A DNA stretch of 8,247 nt from Rubrobacter sp. (GTDB lineage: Bacteria > Actinomycetota > Rubrobacteria > Rubrobacterales > Rubrobacteraceae). A program made the translations under genes and the position numbers. Below, piece by piece: positions 1 to 5,704 of the stretch. Position 1 is the first letter of the stretch. Each line of letters begins with the position of its first letter. Under the pieces are notes generated by a model. It had not been told where the DNA came from. It did no database searches and worked only from the letters and a program-made list of their open reading frames with translations. Location of the stretch: assembly GCA_016781775.1 (NCBI GenBank), contig JADDPR010000270.1:1-8247 (forward strand), written 5' to 3'.

Positions 1-1022
1 ACGGCCTTGATGACGGTCGTGCAGGCGTTGCCCGCCTTCGGCACGTCCTCGGGGTTGCTTAACCTGAAGCGGAGCATCTCCCGGATGCGCTCGACCTCCT
101 CGTCGCCGCCGCGCACCACCGGGCAGTACTCGTCCGGCTCCTCCAGCCTGCCCCTGAGCGCCCGACGGCTCGCGCACCCCCCCGCGCAACTCCTTACGAA
201 GCGGCAGGGCTCGCACGCCTCGGGCAACCGGCGCGAGCGCTCGAACTCGCGCCTCTCCCAGATGCTCCCCTCCCCTTCCGACAGGTGCGGGATGCGCGCG
301 GCGGCGCTCGGCCAGTAGGGGCACGGCGCGATCGTCCCCGCCGGCAGCGCCCGGATGCTCGTGCGCCCGCAGGGGTTGCCGCGGGTCGTCTCCAGGCCCA
401 TGATCGCGTTGACCAACGGCTCGCTGCACACCACCACGGGCCCGGCGGCGAACAGGTTGGCGAAGCCCCGCCAGAACTCCTCGTAGGAGAGCGTGAACCC
501 CTCGCCCGCGACCGGCTGGTAGACGTTGACGCGCAGGTCCACCCCCAGGCTTGATGCGAACCGCGCCAGCTCCTCCATCTTGTCGTAGTTCGTGTTCATC
601 ATGACCGCCGCCACGGCGACGGGGACGCCGAGGCGCTGGCACCGCTCGACGGAGCCGACCGCCGTCTCCCAGGAGCCGATCCCCCTGAACTCGTCCATCT
701 CGGCCTTGGTGGGGAAGTCGAAGGAGAGCTCGACGGAGTGGAACCCCGAGAGCTCCTCGTCGGCGAGCATGTCCAGGCTGTAGCCGTTGGAGGTGATCGC
801 GGTCTTCACCCCCCGCTCCCTGAAGACGGCGAGCACCCTTCGGTACTCCGGGTGCACCCCGTTCTCGCCCACCCCGAGGTTGACCGAGCCCACGTCGAGG
901 TTGTCCAGGATCTGCTCGACCTCGCCGACGGAGAGCCGCTGCTGCTGCAGCGTCGGCCGGTAGCAGTGCGCGCACGCCAGGTTGCACTCGTTCGTCAAGC
1001 CGATACCTACGGCCACCGGCAT
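1..1022 (-). CDS. Radical SAM/SPASM domain protein (C-terminal end outside window)
   Basis: About 340 codons are visible and the frame is still open at base 1. The N-terminus carries the radical SAM cluster motif Cx3Cx2C at C13, C17 and C20 (NECNLACAHCY), which binds the [4Fe-4S] cluster that cleaves S-adenosylmethionine. The C-terminal third has a complete SPASM pattern: Cx10Gx4C, then CEPC-x5-C-AGG-C, then a further Cys, enough for two auxiliary Fe-S clusters. SPASM proteins typically modify peptides or mature enzymes (sactipeptide, PQQ or mycofactocin maturases, anaerobic sulfatase maturases). The usual GGEP-type motif is replaced by a VGENGVHPEY segment, so the subfamily is not one I can name. 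The ATG at 1022 is chosen because AAGGAG lies 9 bases upstream and the Cys motif begins where expected for the family. No precursor-peptide gene is visible upstream; one could lie downstream of the window. Fold assignment is firm; substrate unknown. Confidence 0.93.
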   Translation of the reverse strand, partial: MPVAVGIGLTNECNLACAHCYRPTLQQQRLSVGEVEQILDNLDVGSVNLGVGENGVHPEYRRVLAVFRERGVKTAITSNGYSLDMLADEELSGFHSVELSFDFPTKAEMDEFRGIGSWETAVGSVERCQRLGVPVAVAAVMMNTNYDKMEELARFASSLGVDLRVNVYQPVAGEGFTLSYEEFWRGFANLFAAGPVVVCSEPLVNAIMGLETTRGNPCGRTSIRALPAGTIAPCPYWPSAAARIPHLSEGEGSIWERREFERSRRLPEACEPCRFVRSCAGGCASRRALRGRLEEPDEYCPVVRGGDEEVERIREMLRFRLSNPEDVPKAGNACTTVIKA

Positions 1023-1031
1023 ACCACCACG

Positions 1032-1037
1032 CTCCTT
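1032..1037 (-). promoter_or_regulatory. Ribosome binding site of the radical SAM gene
   Basis: Minus-strand AAGGAG, 9 bases before the ATG at 1022. It fixes the start of the radical SAM protein. Confidence 0.8.
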
Positions 1038-1048
1038 TGCTAAGGTTT

Positions 1049-1080
1049 ACCTATATAGGTTCGAACATCTCGTCTCGGAA
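1049..1080 (-). promoter_or_regulatory. Putative promoter with a 12-bp palindrome over the -10
   Basis: On the minus strand a TATATA -10-like hexamer (1052-1057) is preceded, after 17 bases, by TTCCGA (1075-1080), a poor -35. The -10 is embedded in the perfect 12-bp palindrome ACCTATATAGGT (1049-1060), which abuts a second palindrome, GTTCGAAC (1059-1066). The predicted start of transcription, near 1045, would leave a leader of about 23 bases containing the AAGGAG ribosome site of the radical SAM gene. An AT-rich palindrome in such GC-rich DNA, placed over the -10, suggests an operator for a dimeric repressor. The regulator is unknown. Confidence 0.5.
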
Positions 1081-1104
1081 GCCCGAGGTCTTCGGCGGGG
1101 CTTC
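1078..1104 (-). terminator. Hairpin after the OsmC gene, possible weak terminator
   Basis: GAAGCCC (1078-1084) pairs with GGGCTTC (1098-1104) across a 13-base loop. An alternative register, GCCCGA with TCGGGC, is also possible. It lies just after the OsmC stop codon and before the radical SAM promoter. No T-run follows on the minus strand, so termination is only a guess from position and stem strength. Confidence 0.3.
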
Positions 1105-1114
1105 GGGCCGTGCT

Positions 1115-1549
1115 TCAGGCGGCGGTACGCGTCTCGATCAGTACCTCGGAGCCAAGCGTCCGCTTGACCGGGCACTGGTCGGCGATCTCCCGCAGCCGCT
1201 CGCGCTGCTTTGCCTCCAAAGGTCCTTCCAGCTCGAGCTCGAGCTCCAGGTGGTCGAGCCTGCCGCTCTTCGTTTCGCACTCCTCGCAGTCCTTGGCGTG
1301 GATCCTCCGGTGCCCCAACCGCACCGTCACCGCCTCCAGCGGCCAGCCCTTGCGGTCGGCGTACATGCGCACCGTCATCGCGGTGCAGCTTCCGAGTGCG
1401 GTGAGCAGGTAGTCGTAGGGCGTGGGGCCGGCGTCGGTGCCGCCGAGGCTCGCCGGCTCGTCGGCCACCAGGGCGTGCCCGTTCGCCGTCACCTCCGTGT
1501 GCAGGCCGCTCTCCGTGCGCACTACCACGCTGCCGTTGTCCAAACTCAT
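1115..1549 (-). CDS. OsmC/Ohr-superfamily protein (thiol peroxidase-like)
   Basis: A 144-residue protein, normal length for a stand-alone OsmC-family member. Both family cysteines are present: C55 in LTALGSCTAMT, at the start of the central helix, and C126 in DQCPVKRTL. Known relatives reduce organic or lipid hydroperoxides through this Cys pair, usually with lipoyl or other dithiol reductants in the cytoplasm. A KDCEEC insert (C88, C91) is common in one OsmC subgroup and could form a second thiol pair. The ATG at 1549 is preferred over a GTG at 1558 because AGAAAGG lies 8 bases before it, while nothing useful precedes the GTG. It lies in line with the radical SAM gene downstream, 92 bases away, but a hairpin and a putative promoter between them argue for separate transcription. 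Family certain; exact substrate not shown. Confidence 0.92.
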   Translation of the reverse strand: MSLDNGSVVVRTESGLHTEVTANGHALVADEPASLGGTDAGPTPYDYLLTALGSCTAMTVRMYADRKGWPLEAVTVRLGHRRIHAKDCEECETKSGRLDHLELELELEGPLEAKQRERLREIADQCPVKRTLGSEVLIETRTAA

Positions 1550-1697
1550 CCGCTCCACCTTTCTCTCGTTATCGTTCGTGCCTTCTCGGGACCTACGACC
1601 CTACCGCTAACGCAACGCCCAGGGCCATAAAACGACACCACCCGACGGCGCTACCGACTACCCAACACGGGGGATCCTCGCCCACCTGCGTACAGGA

Positions 1698-2345
1698 CTA
1701 TCTCAGCGAAGCCACGACCTCGTCCGTCGTAAGGACTCCACTGGCGATGTACCTGAAATTAACCATTGCCGCCTCGTACCCGTCGCCGAGTTCCGGGTGC
1801 TTGGCCGCGGCCGTCGCGTCCTTCACCATCACCACCTCGAATCCCTGTTCGACGAGGTCTCGCAGATGGGACTCCGAGCAAAGATTCGCGGACATCCCCC
1901 CGAGGATTACCTTGCTGATGCCTCGCTTGCGCAACTGCAGGATAAGGTCGTTGTTCTGGGGGCCGTATACTTTATGGGGACTAGTGACAACGGTCTTCCC
2001 GTCCTCGATGTACGGCTTGAACCGCTCCAACCAGTCGGCGCCAGACCCACGAAAATCCTCCAGCGAGAGTGTACCTCCGCGATCGAACATCCCGATTTCG
2101 TGCATCTTCTCTTCGAGCGTCCCGCCGAACTCCCACTCGTGATCGAGCGGGTAGTAATAGTGGGGGGAGACGAACAACTTGAAGTCCGCCTGTTTCGCAG
2201 CCTCGAAGATCCTCTCCATATTCTCGATCGTGTTGTTCTCGCGGACGCTTTCTCCTACCAGCGCCCACGCGACACCCTCCTCGCTGAGGAAGTCGTTCTG
2301 GGGGTCCGCAAAGACGACCGCCGTATTCGTTTTATGGAAATCCAC
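1698..2345 (-). CDS. Isochorismatase-family cysteine hydrolase
   Basis: Counted from the start chosen here (215 residues), the catalytic triad of the isochorismatase/nicotinamidase fold is complete: D14 in FADPQNDF, K125 in SPHKVYGPQ and C156 in GGMSANLCSESHLRDL. Family members hydrolyse amides, N-carbamoyl compounds or the isochorismate vinyl ether through a Cys-thioester mechanism. The GMSANLC-SESHLRDL context belongs to the general cysteine hydrolase group rather than to a characterised enzyme, so the substrate is open. A longer GTG start at 2387 would add 14 residues but has no ribosome site, whereas AGGAGG lies 8 bases before the GTG at 2345. Codon choice looks slightly less GC-biased than in the transporter genes (many AAT, AAA and ATA codons), and the gene borders an apparently empty stretch; both could reflect a transferred segment, judged by eye only. 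No partner gene for its pathway is present. Confidence 0.9.
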   Translation of the reverse strand: MDFHKTNTAVVFADPQNDFLSEEGVAWALVGESVRENNTIENMERIFEAAKQADFKLFVSPHYYYPLDHEWEFGGTLEEKMHEIGMFDRGGTLSLEDFRGSGADWLERFKPYIEDGKTVVTSPHKVYGPQNNDLILQLRKRGISKVILGGMSANLCSESHLRDLVEQGFEVVMVKDATAAAKHPELGDGYEAAMVNFRYIASGVLTTDEVVASLR

Positions 2346-2353
2346 GTCACCAG

Positions 2354-2359
2354 CCTCCT
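2354..2359 (-). promoter_or_regulatory. Ribosome binding site deciding the hydrolase start
   Basis: Minus-strand AGGAGG, 8 bases upstream of the GTG at 2345. It lies inside the longer frame that opens at 2387 and favours the internal, shorter start. Confidence 0.75.
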
Positions 2360-2975
2360 GCGGAGGAAGATCGCTTGTGTCCTCCACCGAGATCGACTAA
2401 CCGAGGGCCGCGATTCTTACTTCAACTTGCAGAATAATCCTGCAGGCCCGGTACTCACTCCGCTCCCGGGTACCGCCGCAGCCAAGAAGGAGGCTCATCA
2501 TGACAGCCCCTTCACCAACCGGGAGATCTACCGGGTCTCGACCCACACCTCCAACGACGGCACAGGGTTAGAAGCCGCGGCAAGCGTGGGCGAAGCGAAC
2601 GGCATCTGGGGTTGGGCGCGGGCCGCATCGACGTTATCGAGGCTACGTAGCGCGAGCTGGCTCAGCGACCTTGCCAAAGGCCTAGGTGCTCGAAGAGCTC
2701 AGAACTCGGGTATTCCGGGCTCGTGTGCCTTCTGCGTTCAACCAACGAGCAAGGAACATATACTCGGGTCAGCACCTTCGCCGCACCGGCACCATCGCGC
2801 TCGTCGTCGACACCCGGCTTACCTTTCAATCAAGAAGACGCGATCCGAGCCGGACACACCGGTATTGCTCAAAGTGCTATTTAACTACCTCACGCCTTTC
2901 GTAGTGACCAACCTTGCCCTTCCGTCGTCGGTCTCCGCAGGGCTGCCTTGGCCGGTGCGGGTGGCTCTCGTAAGC
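2360..2975. other. Intergenic stretch without a convincing gene
   Basis: Between the hydrolase and the ATPase I see no frame with protein-like composition on either strand. The sequence is less GC-rich than its surroundings and has stops in most frames. A plus-strand frame stays open through it, but its translation is rich in Arg, His, Ser and Pro and matches nothing I recognise. The only gene-like signal is the small frame at 2500-2571. A second short plus-strand frame, 2686-2904 (GTG start, weak AAAGG), is unrecognised. The stretch may be the remains of decayed genes, but no end of any recognisable protein could be found. Confidence 0.5.
2500..2571 (+). CDS. Possible 23-residue small protein with a very strong ribosome site
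   Basis: AAGAAGGAGG (2484-2493) lies 6 bases before an ATG, one of the best ribosome sites in the window. The frame then runs only 23 codons to a TAG at 2569-2571. The peptide is Pro/Thr/Ser/Arg-rich (begins MTAPSPTGRSTGSRP) with no hydrophobic segment and no Cys. Such a low-complexity start resembles the flexible N-terminus of a larger protein, so this may be the surviving head of a decayed gene. A leader peptide or a real small protein is possible. An AATAAT -10-like hexamer at 2433-2438 has no good -35. No function is assigned. Confidence 0.3.
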   Translation: MTAPSPTGRSTGSRPTPPTTAQG

Positions 2976-4019
2976 TTAATCTTGGAGCGCCCACAGCGAC
3001 CCTGCGGGCAGACGGGCTATGACTCGGTCCCCCTTGCGCAGCCGCGCGTGGGGGGGCAGCGAGACCCGGAGTTCGACGCCTGCCGCGTCGAGGCTGCACG
3101 CGATCCGGGTGCCGAGGTAGGCGGTCTCGGTGACGCGGGCCGGGAAAGAGTTTTCGCCTCCCCCGTCGGCGGGATCCAGGCGCACGGCCTCGGGCCGGAT
3201 CGTCAGGGTCACGTTCCCCGGCGGGGCCGTCCTCGCGATCCTCAAACGGCCCAGCGGCGTCTCGACCGCCCCGTTCGCTGCCCGGCCGCGGATAAAGTTG
3301 ACTGCGCCGAAGAACTCGGCGACCCTGCGGCTCGCCGGACGCTCGTAGAAGGCCTCCGGACGGTCGTACATCCTTAGCCCGCCGTCGAAGAGGAGGGCGA
3401 TGCGGTCGGCCAGCACGACGGCTTCCTCCTGGTCGTGCGTAACGAAGACCGTCGTGTAGCCGCCCTCGAGTTGCAGATCCCTCACGAGCGTCCGCATCTC
3501 CGCGCGAAGTCCGGCGTCGAGCGCGCTGAGGGGCTCGTCGAGCAGCAGGAGGCGCGGCTCCGTTACCAAGGCTCGTGCGAGCGCGACGCGCTGCTGTTGT
3601 CCGCCCGAGAGCTGGTCGGGAGGGCGAGCGATGAAGCCGTCCATGTGGACCCGACGGAGTGCTTCGCGCACGCGGCGCCCTGCGTCGTCGCGGGGAACGC
3701 CTCGCATCCTCAGCCCGAACCCGACGTTCTCTTCGACGGACATGTGCGGGAAGAGCAGGGGCTTCTGGAATACCATCGCCGCTCCCCGCCTCTCGGGCGG
3801 CACCCCGAGCACGGACCGGCCATCGACCAAGACGTCCCCGGACTCCGGCCGCACGAGGCCGGCTATGATCTTGAGCGCCGTCGTTTTGCCACATCCCGAA
3901 GGTCCCAGGAACGCGACCAGCTCCCCTGGTTCCACCCGCAGCGAGAGGTCGGAGAGGGCCGGATCCGCAGCCTCCAGGTAGCGGTGCGAGACGCCCCGAA
4001 GCCACAGACGAGCGCTCAT
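2976..4019 (-). CDS. ynjD: ABC importer ATP-binding protein, YnjD-like
   Basis: A 347-residue ATPase with every nucleotide-binding motif: aromatic A-loop Y14, Walker A GPSGCGKTT (39-47), Q-loop Q85, signature LSGGQ (137-141), Walker B LLLLDEP with D161 and E162, SALD D-loop, and H-loop H195. Residues from about 235 onward form a TOBE-type regulatory domain (FIRGRA, IRPEAVRL and VTETAYLGTR segments), as in importer ATPases of the spermidine/iron/thiamine class. It is therefore expected to power uptake from the cytoplasmic face. In E. coli YnjD pairs with YnjB and YnjC; here the only permeases and binding protein in the window lie upstream on the same strand, separated by an opposite-strand gene. 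It probably has its own promoter. Start: ATG at 4019 with GAAGGG 6 bases upstream. ATPase function is certain; the Ynj assignment rests on the neighbourhood, since sequence alone would also allow PotA-, FbpC- or ThiQ-like names. Confidence 0.93.
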   Translation of the reverse strand: MSARLWLRGVSHRYLEAADPALSDLSLRVEPGELVAFLGPSGCGKTTALKIIAGLVRPESGDVLVDGRSVLGVPPERRGAAMVFQKPLLFPHMSVEENVGFGLRMRGVPRDDAGRRVREALRRVHMDGFIARPPDQLSGGQQQRVALARALVTEPRLLLLDEPLSALDAGLRAEMRTLVRDLQLEGGYTTVFVTHDQEEAVVLADRIALLFDGGLRMYDRPEAFYERPASRRVAEFFGAVNFIRGRAANGAVETPLGRLRIARTAPPGNVTLTIRPEAVRLDPADGGGENSFPARVTETAYLGTRIACSLDAAGVELRVSLPPHARLRKGDRVIARLPAGSLWALQD

Positions 4020-4025
4020 GGCCGT

Positions 4026-4073
4026 CCCTTCGGGTCCCGTATCTCGCCCTTACCGCAGAAGCCCAGGGACCCG
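4026..4073 (-). promoter_or_regulatory. Leader hairpin abutting the ATPase ribosome site
   Basis: GGGACCCG (4066-4073) and CGGGTCCC (4031-4038) are perfect 8-bp inverted arms with a 27-base loop. On the minus-strand transcript the hairpin would end directly on the GAAGGG ribosome site (4026-4031), sharing one base. It could modulate access of ribosomes to the ynjD-like message. No riboswitch class is recognised. Confidence 0.4.
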
Positions 4074-4091
4074 GCCATAATCAACGCCCGG

Positions 4092-4110
4092 CTCAAGTCG
4101 AACCCTTGAG
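4092..4110. promoter_or_regulatory. Inverted repeat in the divergent promoter region
   Basis: CTCAAG (4092-4097) and CTTGAG (4105-4110) are perfect 6-bp inverted arms separated by 7 bases. The centre-to-centre spacing of about 13 bp is roughly one helical turn plus, plausible for a dimeric regulator. It lies between the divergent ATPase and phosphatidyltransferase genes. Confidence 0.35.
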
Positions 4111-4212
4111 ATGGGCCGTAACGCTACGCACGCTCACGGGGTGCCCGCCCATCGGGTTCGGCAGCAGACCATCCTCCACCCTCTCTCCCGACCATGCAGA
4201 GGTGAGCCGTAT

Positions 4213-4227
4213 TGCTATCATCGGAGG
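4213..4227 (+). promoter_or_regulatory. Extended -10 promoter giving a leaderless ynjF-like transcript
   Basis: TGCTATCAT (4213-4221) fits the extended -10 consensus TGnTATAAT with one mismatch. The hexamer TATCAT (4216-4221) ends 6 bases before the ATG at 4228, so transcription should start on or beside the start codon. Leaderless messages with this spacing are common in actinobacteria. A GGAGG sits directly against the ATG with zero spacing, too close to serve as a normal ribosome site. Confidence 0.5.
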
Positions 4228-4833
4228 ATGCTGGACGAGGAACTCCGCAAGGGCGCGAAGCCCCTCTACGAGCTGCCCGCCCGCGTCCTGGCGGGGAGGG
4301 GTATCACCGGCGACGCCCTGACAGGGGTCGGGCTCATGGTTGGGGTGTTGTGCCTGGGGGCGATCTCGCTCGGCCTCAACGCAGCGGCGCTCGCCCTCTG
4401 GCTCCTGAACCGGCTCGTGGACGGCCTCGACGGGGCGGTCGCCCGGTTGCGCGGCGAGACCTCCGAGTTCGGCGCGTTCTTCGACATCGTGGCGGACTTC
4501 TTCGTCTACGGAGGCTTCCTGGTCGCCCTCGCCATCCAGCACCCCGGGTCCCGCCTCGCCCTGGTGGTGCTCTTCTTGGCCTACTACCTGAACGGCACGG
4601 CGTTCCTGGCCCTCTCCGGCATCCTGGAGAAGCTGAAGAGGGAGCGCCTGACGGAGCGGGGCCTCCACTTTCGCCGCTCGCTGACCGAGGGGTTCGAGAC
4701 CATCCTCGCGGGGATACTCTTCCTCGTCTTTCCCGGTCACGTCTCCCCCATCGCCTGGATCTTCGCCGCCATGGTGTTCGTCTCCGTGGCCCAGCGCGTC
4801 CTGGATGGCCGGCGGATACTCGGGGACGGCTAG
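4228..4833 (+). CDS. ynjF: CDP-alcohol phosphatidyltransferase family membrane protein, YnjF-like
   Basis: A 201-residue integral membrane protein, close to the length of E. coli YnjF. The full catalytic signature D-x2-DG-x2-AR-x8-G-x3-D-x3-D is present: D65, D68, G69, A72, R73, G82, D86 and D90. The four Asp residues bind two metal ions that activate transfer of a phosphoalcohol from a CDP-linked donor to an acceptor hydroxyl, releasing CMP. Hydrophobic segments around 31-60, 83-107, 108-130 and 155-195 fit the six-helix fold. Acceptor and donor are unknown; housekeeping PgsA/PssA-type synthases share the motif, but the ABC transporter context points to YnjF. The ATG at 4228 is favoured because MLDEELRKG is a typical family N-terminus and an extended -10 lies immediately upstream; a frame opening 39 codons earlier has an implausible basic lead. 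It is convergent with the permeases (53-base gap) and divergent from the ATPase. Confidence 0.88.
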   Translation: MLDEELRKGAKPLYELPARVLAGRGITGDALTGVGLMVGVLCLGAISLGLNAAALALWLLNRLVDGLDGAVARLRGETSEFGAFFDIVADFFVYGGFLVALAIQHPGSRLALVVLFLAYYLNGTAFLALSGILEKLKRERLTERGLHFRRSLTEGFETILAGILFLVFPGHVSPIAWIFAAMVFVSVAQRVLDGRRILGDG

Positions 4834-4865
4834 GCGACCCACCACCCGCCGCTCGTGCGAGGAGC

Positions 4866-4882
4866 TCCCGGATCGCGCGGGA
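4866..4882. terminator. Small hairpin between convergent genes, possible terminator
   Basis: TCCCG (4866-4870) pairs with CGGGA (4878-4882) over a 7-base loop, within the 53-base gap between two converging genes. No T-run follows on either side. The position is right for a bidirectional terminator, but the stem is short. Confidence 0.25.
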
Positions 4883-4886
4883 ACAC

Positions 4887-5704
4887 TCACGACACCTTCC
4901 CCAGCCCGACGAAGCCGCGGCCCTCGTCCGTCCCCGAGGGCTTCAGGTAGCGCAGCGCGATCACGAGCGCGAGCACGGCGGGGAGCGCGAAGACGATCGC
5001 GAGCGCGGAGGTGATGACCGGGTCGTTCCCGGAGGCGGCGGAGAAGAGGAGCATGGGCAGGGTGACGACGTTGCCGCCGCCGATCAGGAGCGTCAGGACG
5101 TACTGGCCCCACGATATGAGGAACGCGAGCAGACCCGCCACCGCCACCCCCGGCGCGACTCCGGCAGCGTCACGTGCCGGAACGCCTGCCACGGGCTCGC
5201 CCCCAGGGTGCGCGCCGCCTCCTCCAGGTCCCCCGTCCGCTCGGCGAAGACGCTCGTCAGGATGATCGCCGTGTACGGAACCGTCGTCACCAAGTGCACG
5301 AGGAACACCCCGAAGACGGTATCCGCCAGACCGAGCCGGATAAACGTCAGGTGTACGCCCATCGTCGAGGCCAGCGGCGGCACGAGTATCGGCAGCAGGA
5401 CGAAGAAGATCACGACCCCCTTGAAGCGCCACTCGTACCCGCCCAGGGCCATCCCCGCCGGAAGCCCGACCGCCACCGAAGCCGCCGCCACGCCGCCGCC
5501 GATGGCGAGGCTGCTGAGCGTCGCGTCGAGCGGTTTGTTGCCGGGCTCTATCAGGTACTCCATCCCGCGCAGCGACCATTCGGCCGGCAGCAGGTCCGGG
5601 AAGCGCCACTCCCCCGCAAACGTCCACAAAAACAGCGGCACGAACGGCAGCGCCACGAGCGACGCCACCAAGATCAGGCCCGCGTTCCCCCCCTTCTTAC
5701 CCAC
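4887..5704 (-). pseudogene. ABC transporter permease (YnjC second-half-like), frameshifted
   Basis: Read straight, the gene starts at GTG 5704 and meets a stop at 5093 after 203 residues. The first 181 are a good binding-protein-dependent permease N-terminus with several membrane helices and the EAA loop EEAARTLGASPWQAF (161-175). The translation loses sense directly after HVTLP (P181). From 5159 to 4887 another frame supplies the missing end, VAPGVAVAGLLAFLISWG and two more helices. Joining the two gives 272 residues, the normal length for this family. The joint falls at 5159-5161, where one base appears to be missing; re-reading one base (-1 shift) after the GAG codon would also restore it, giving LPEVAPG. 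No classical slippery heptamer is present. Sequencing error, recent inactivation or recoding are all possible. The start overlaps the stop of the preceding permease by 8 bases, with AAGGA 8 bases upstream. The protein should form the membrane channel with the first permease. Confidence 0.85.

Noticed and set aside
1558..1558. GTG start for the OsmC protein, three codons upstream
   Set aside because: The better-placed AGAAAGG serves the ATG at 1549, and the extra residues add nothing conserved.
2686..2904. Short plus-strand frame beginning with a leucine/glutamate-rich helix, perhaps a fragment of a class II aldolase-type enzyme
   Set aside because: Any likeness is limited to about a dozen residues and fades at once; the ribosome site is weak. 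Too little for a gene call.
1797..3377. Very long plus-strand open frame (about 526 codons)
   Set aside because: It runs antisense through the hydrolase and the ATPase and across the gene-poor gap. Its translation is a mixture of unrelated low-information segments with no family motif, whereas the opposite strand gives complete catalytic motifs. Long antisense frames are expected in GC-rich DNA.
2890..4005. Minus-strand frame of about 371 codons over the ATPase
   Set aside because: It is the +1 frame of the ATPase gene, rich in Arg, Pro and Gly with no hydrophobic core; the true frame has every ABC motif.
4093..5112. Minus-strand frame of about 339 codons opposite the transferase
   Set aside because: Antisense to the YnjF-like gene, highly charged and repetitive in composition, and overlaps the end of the permease gene in a frame without membrane helices.
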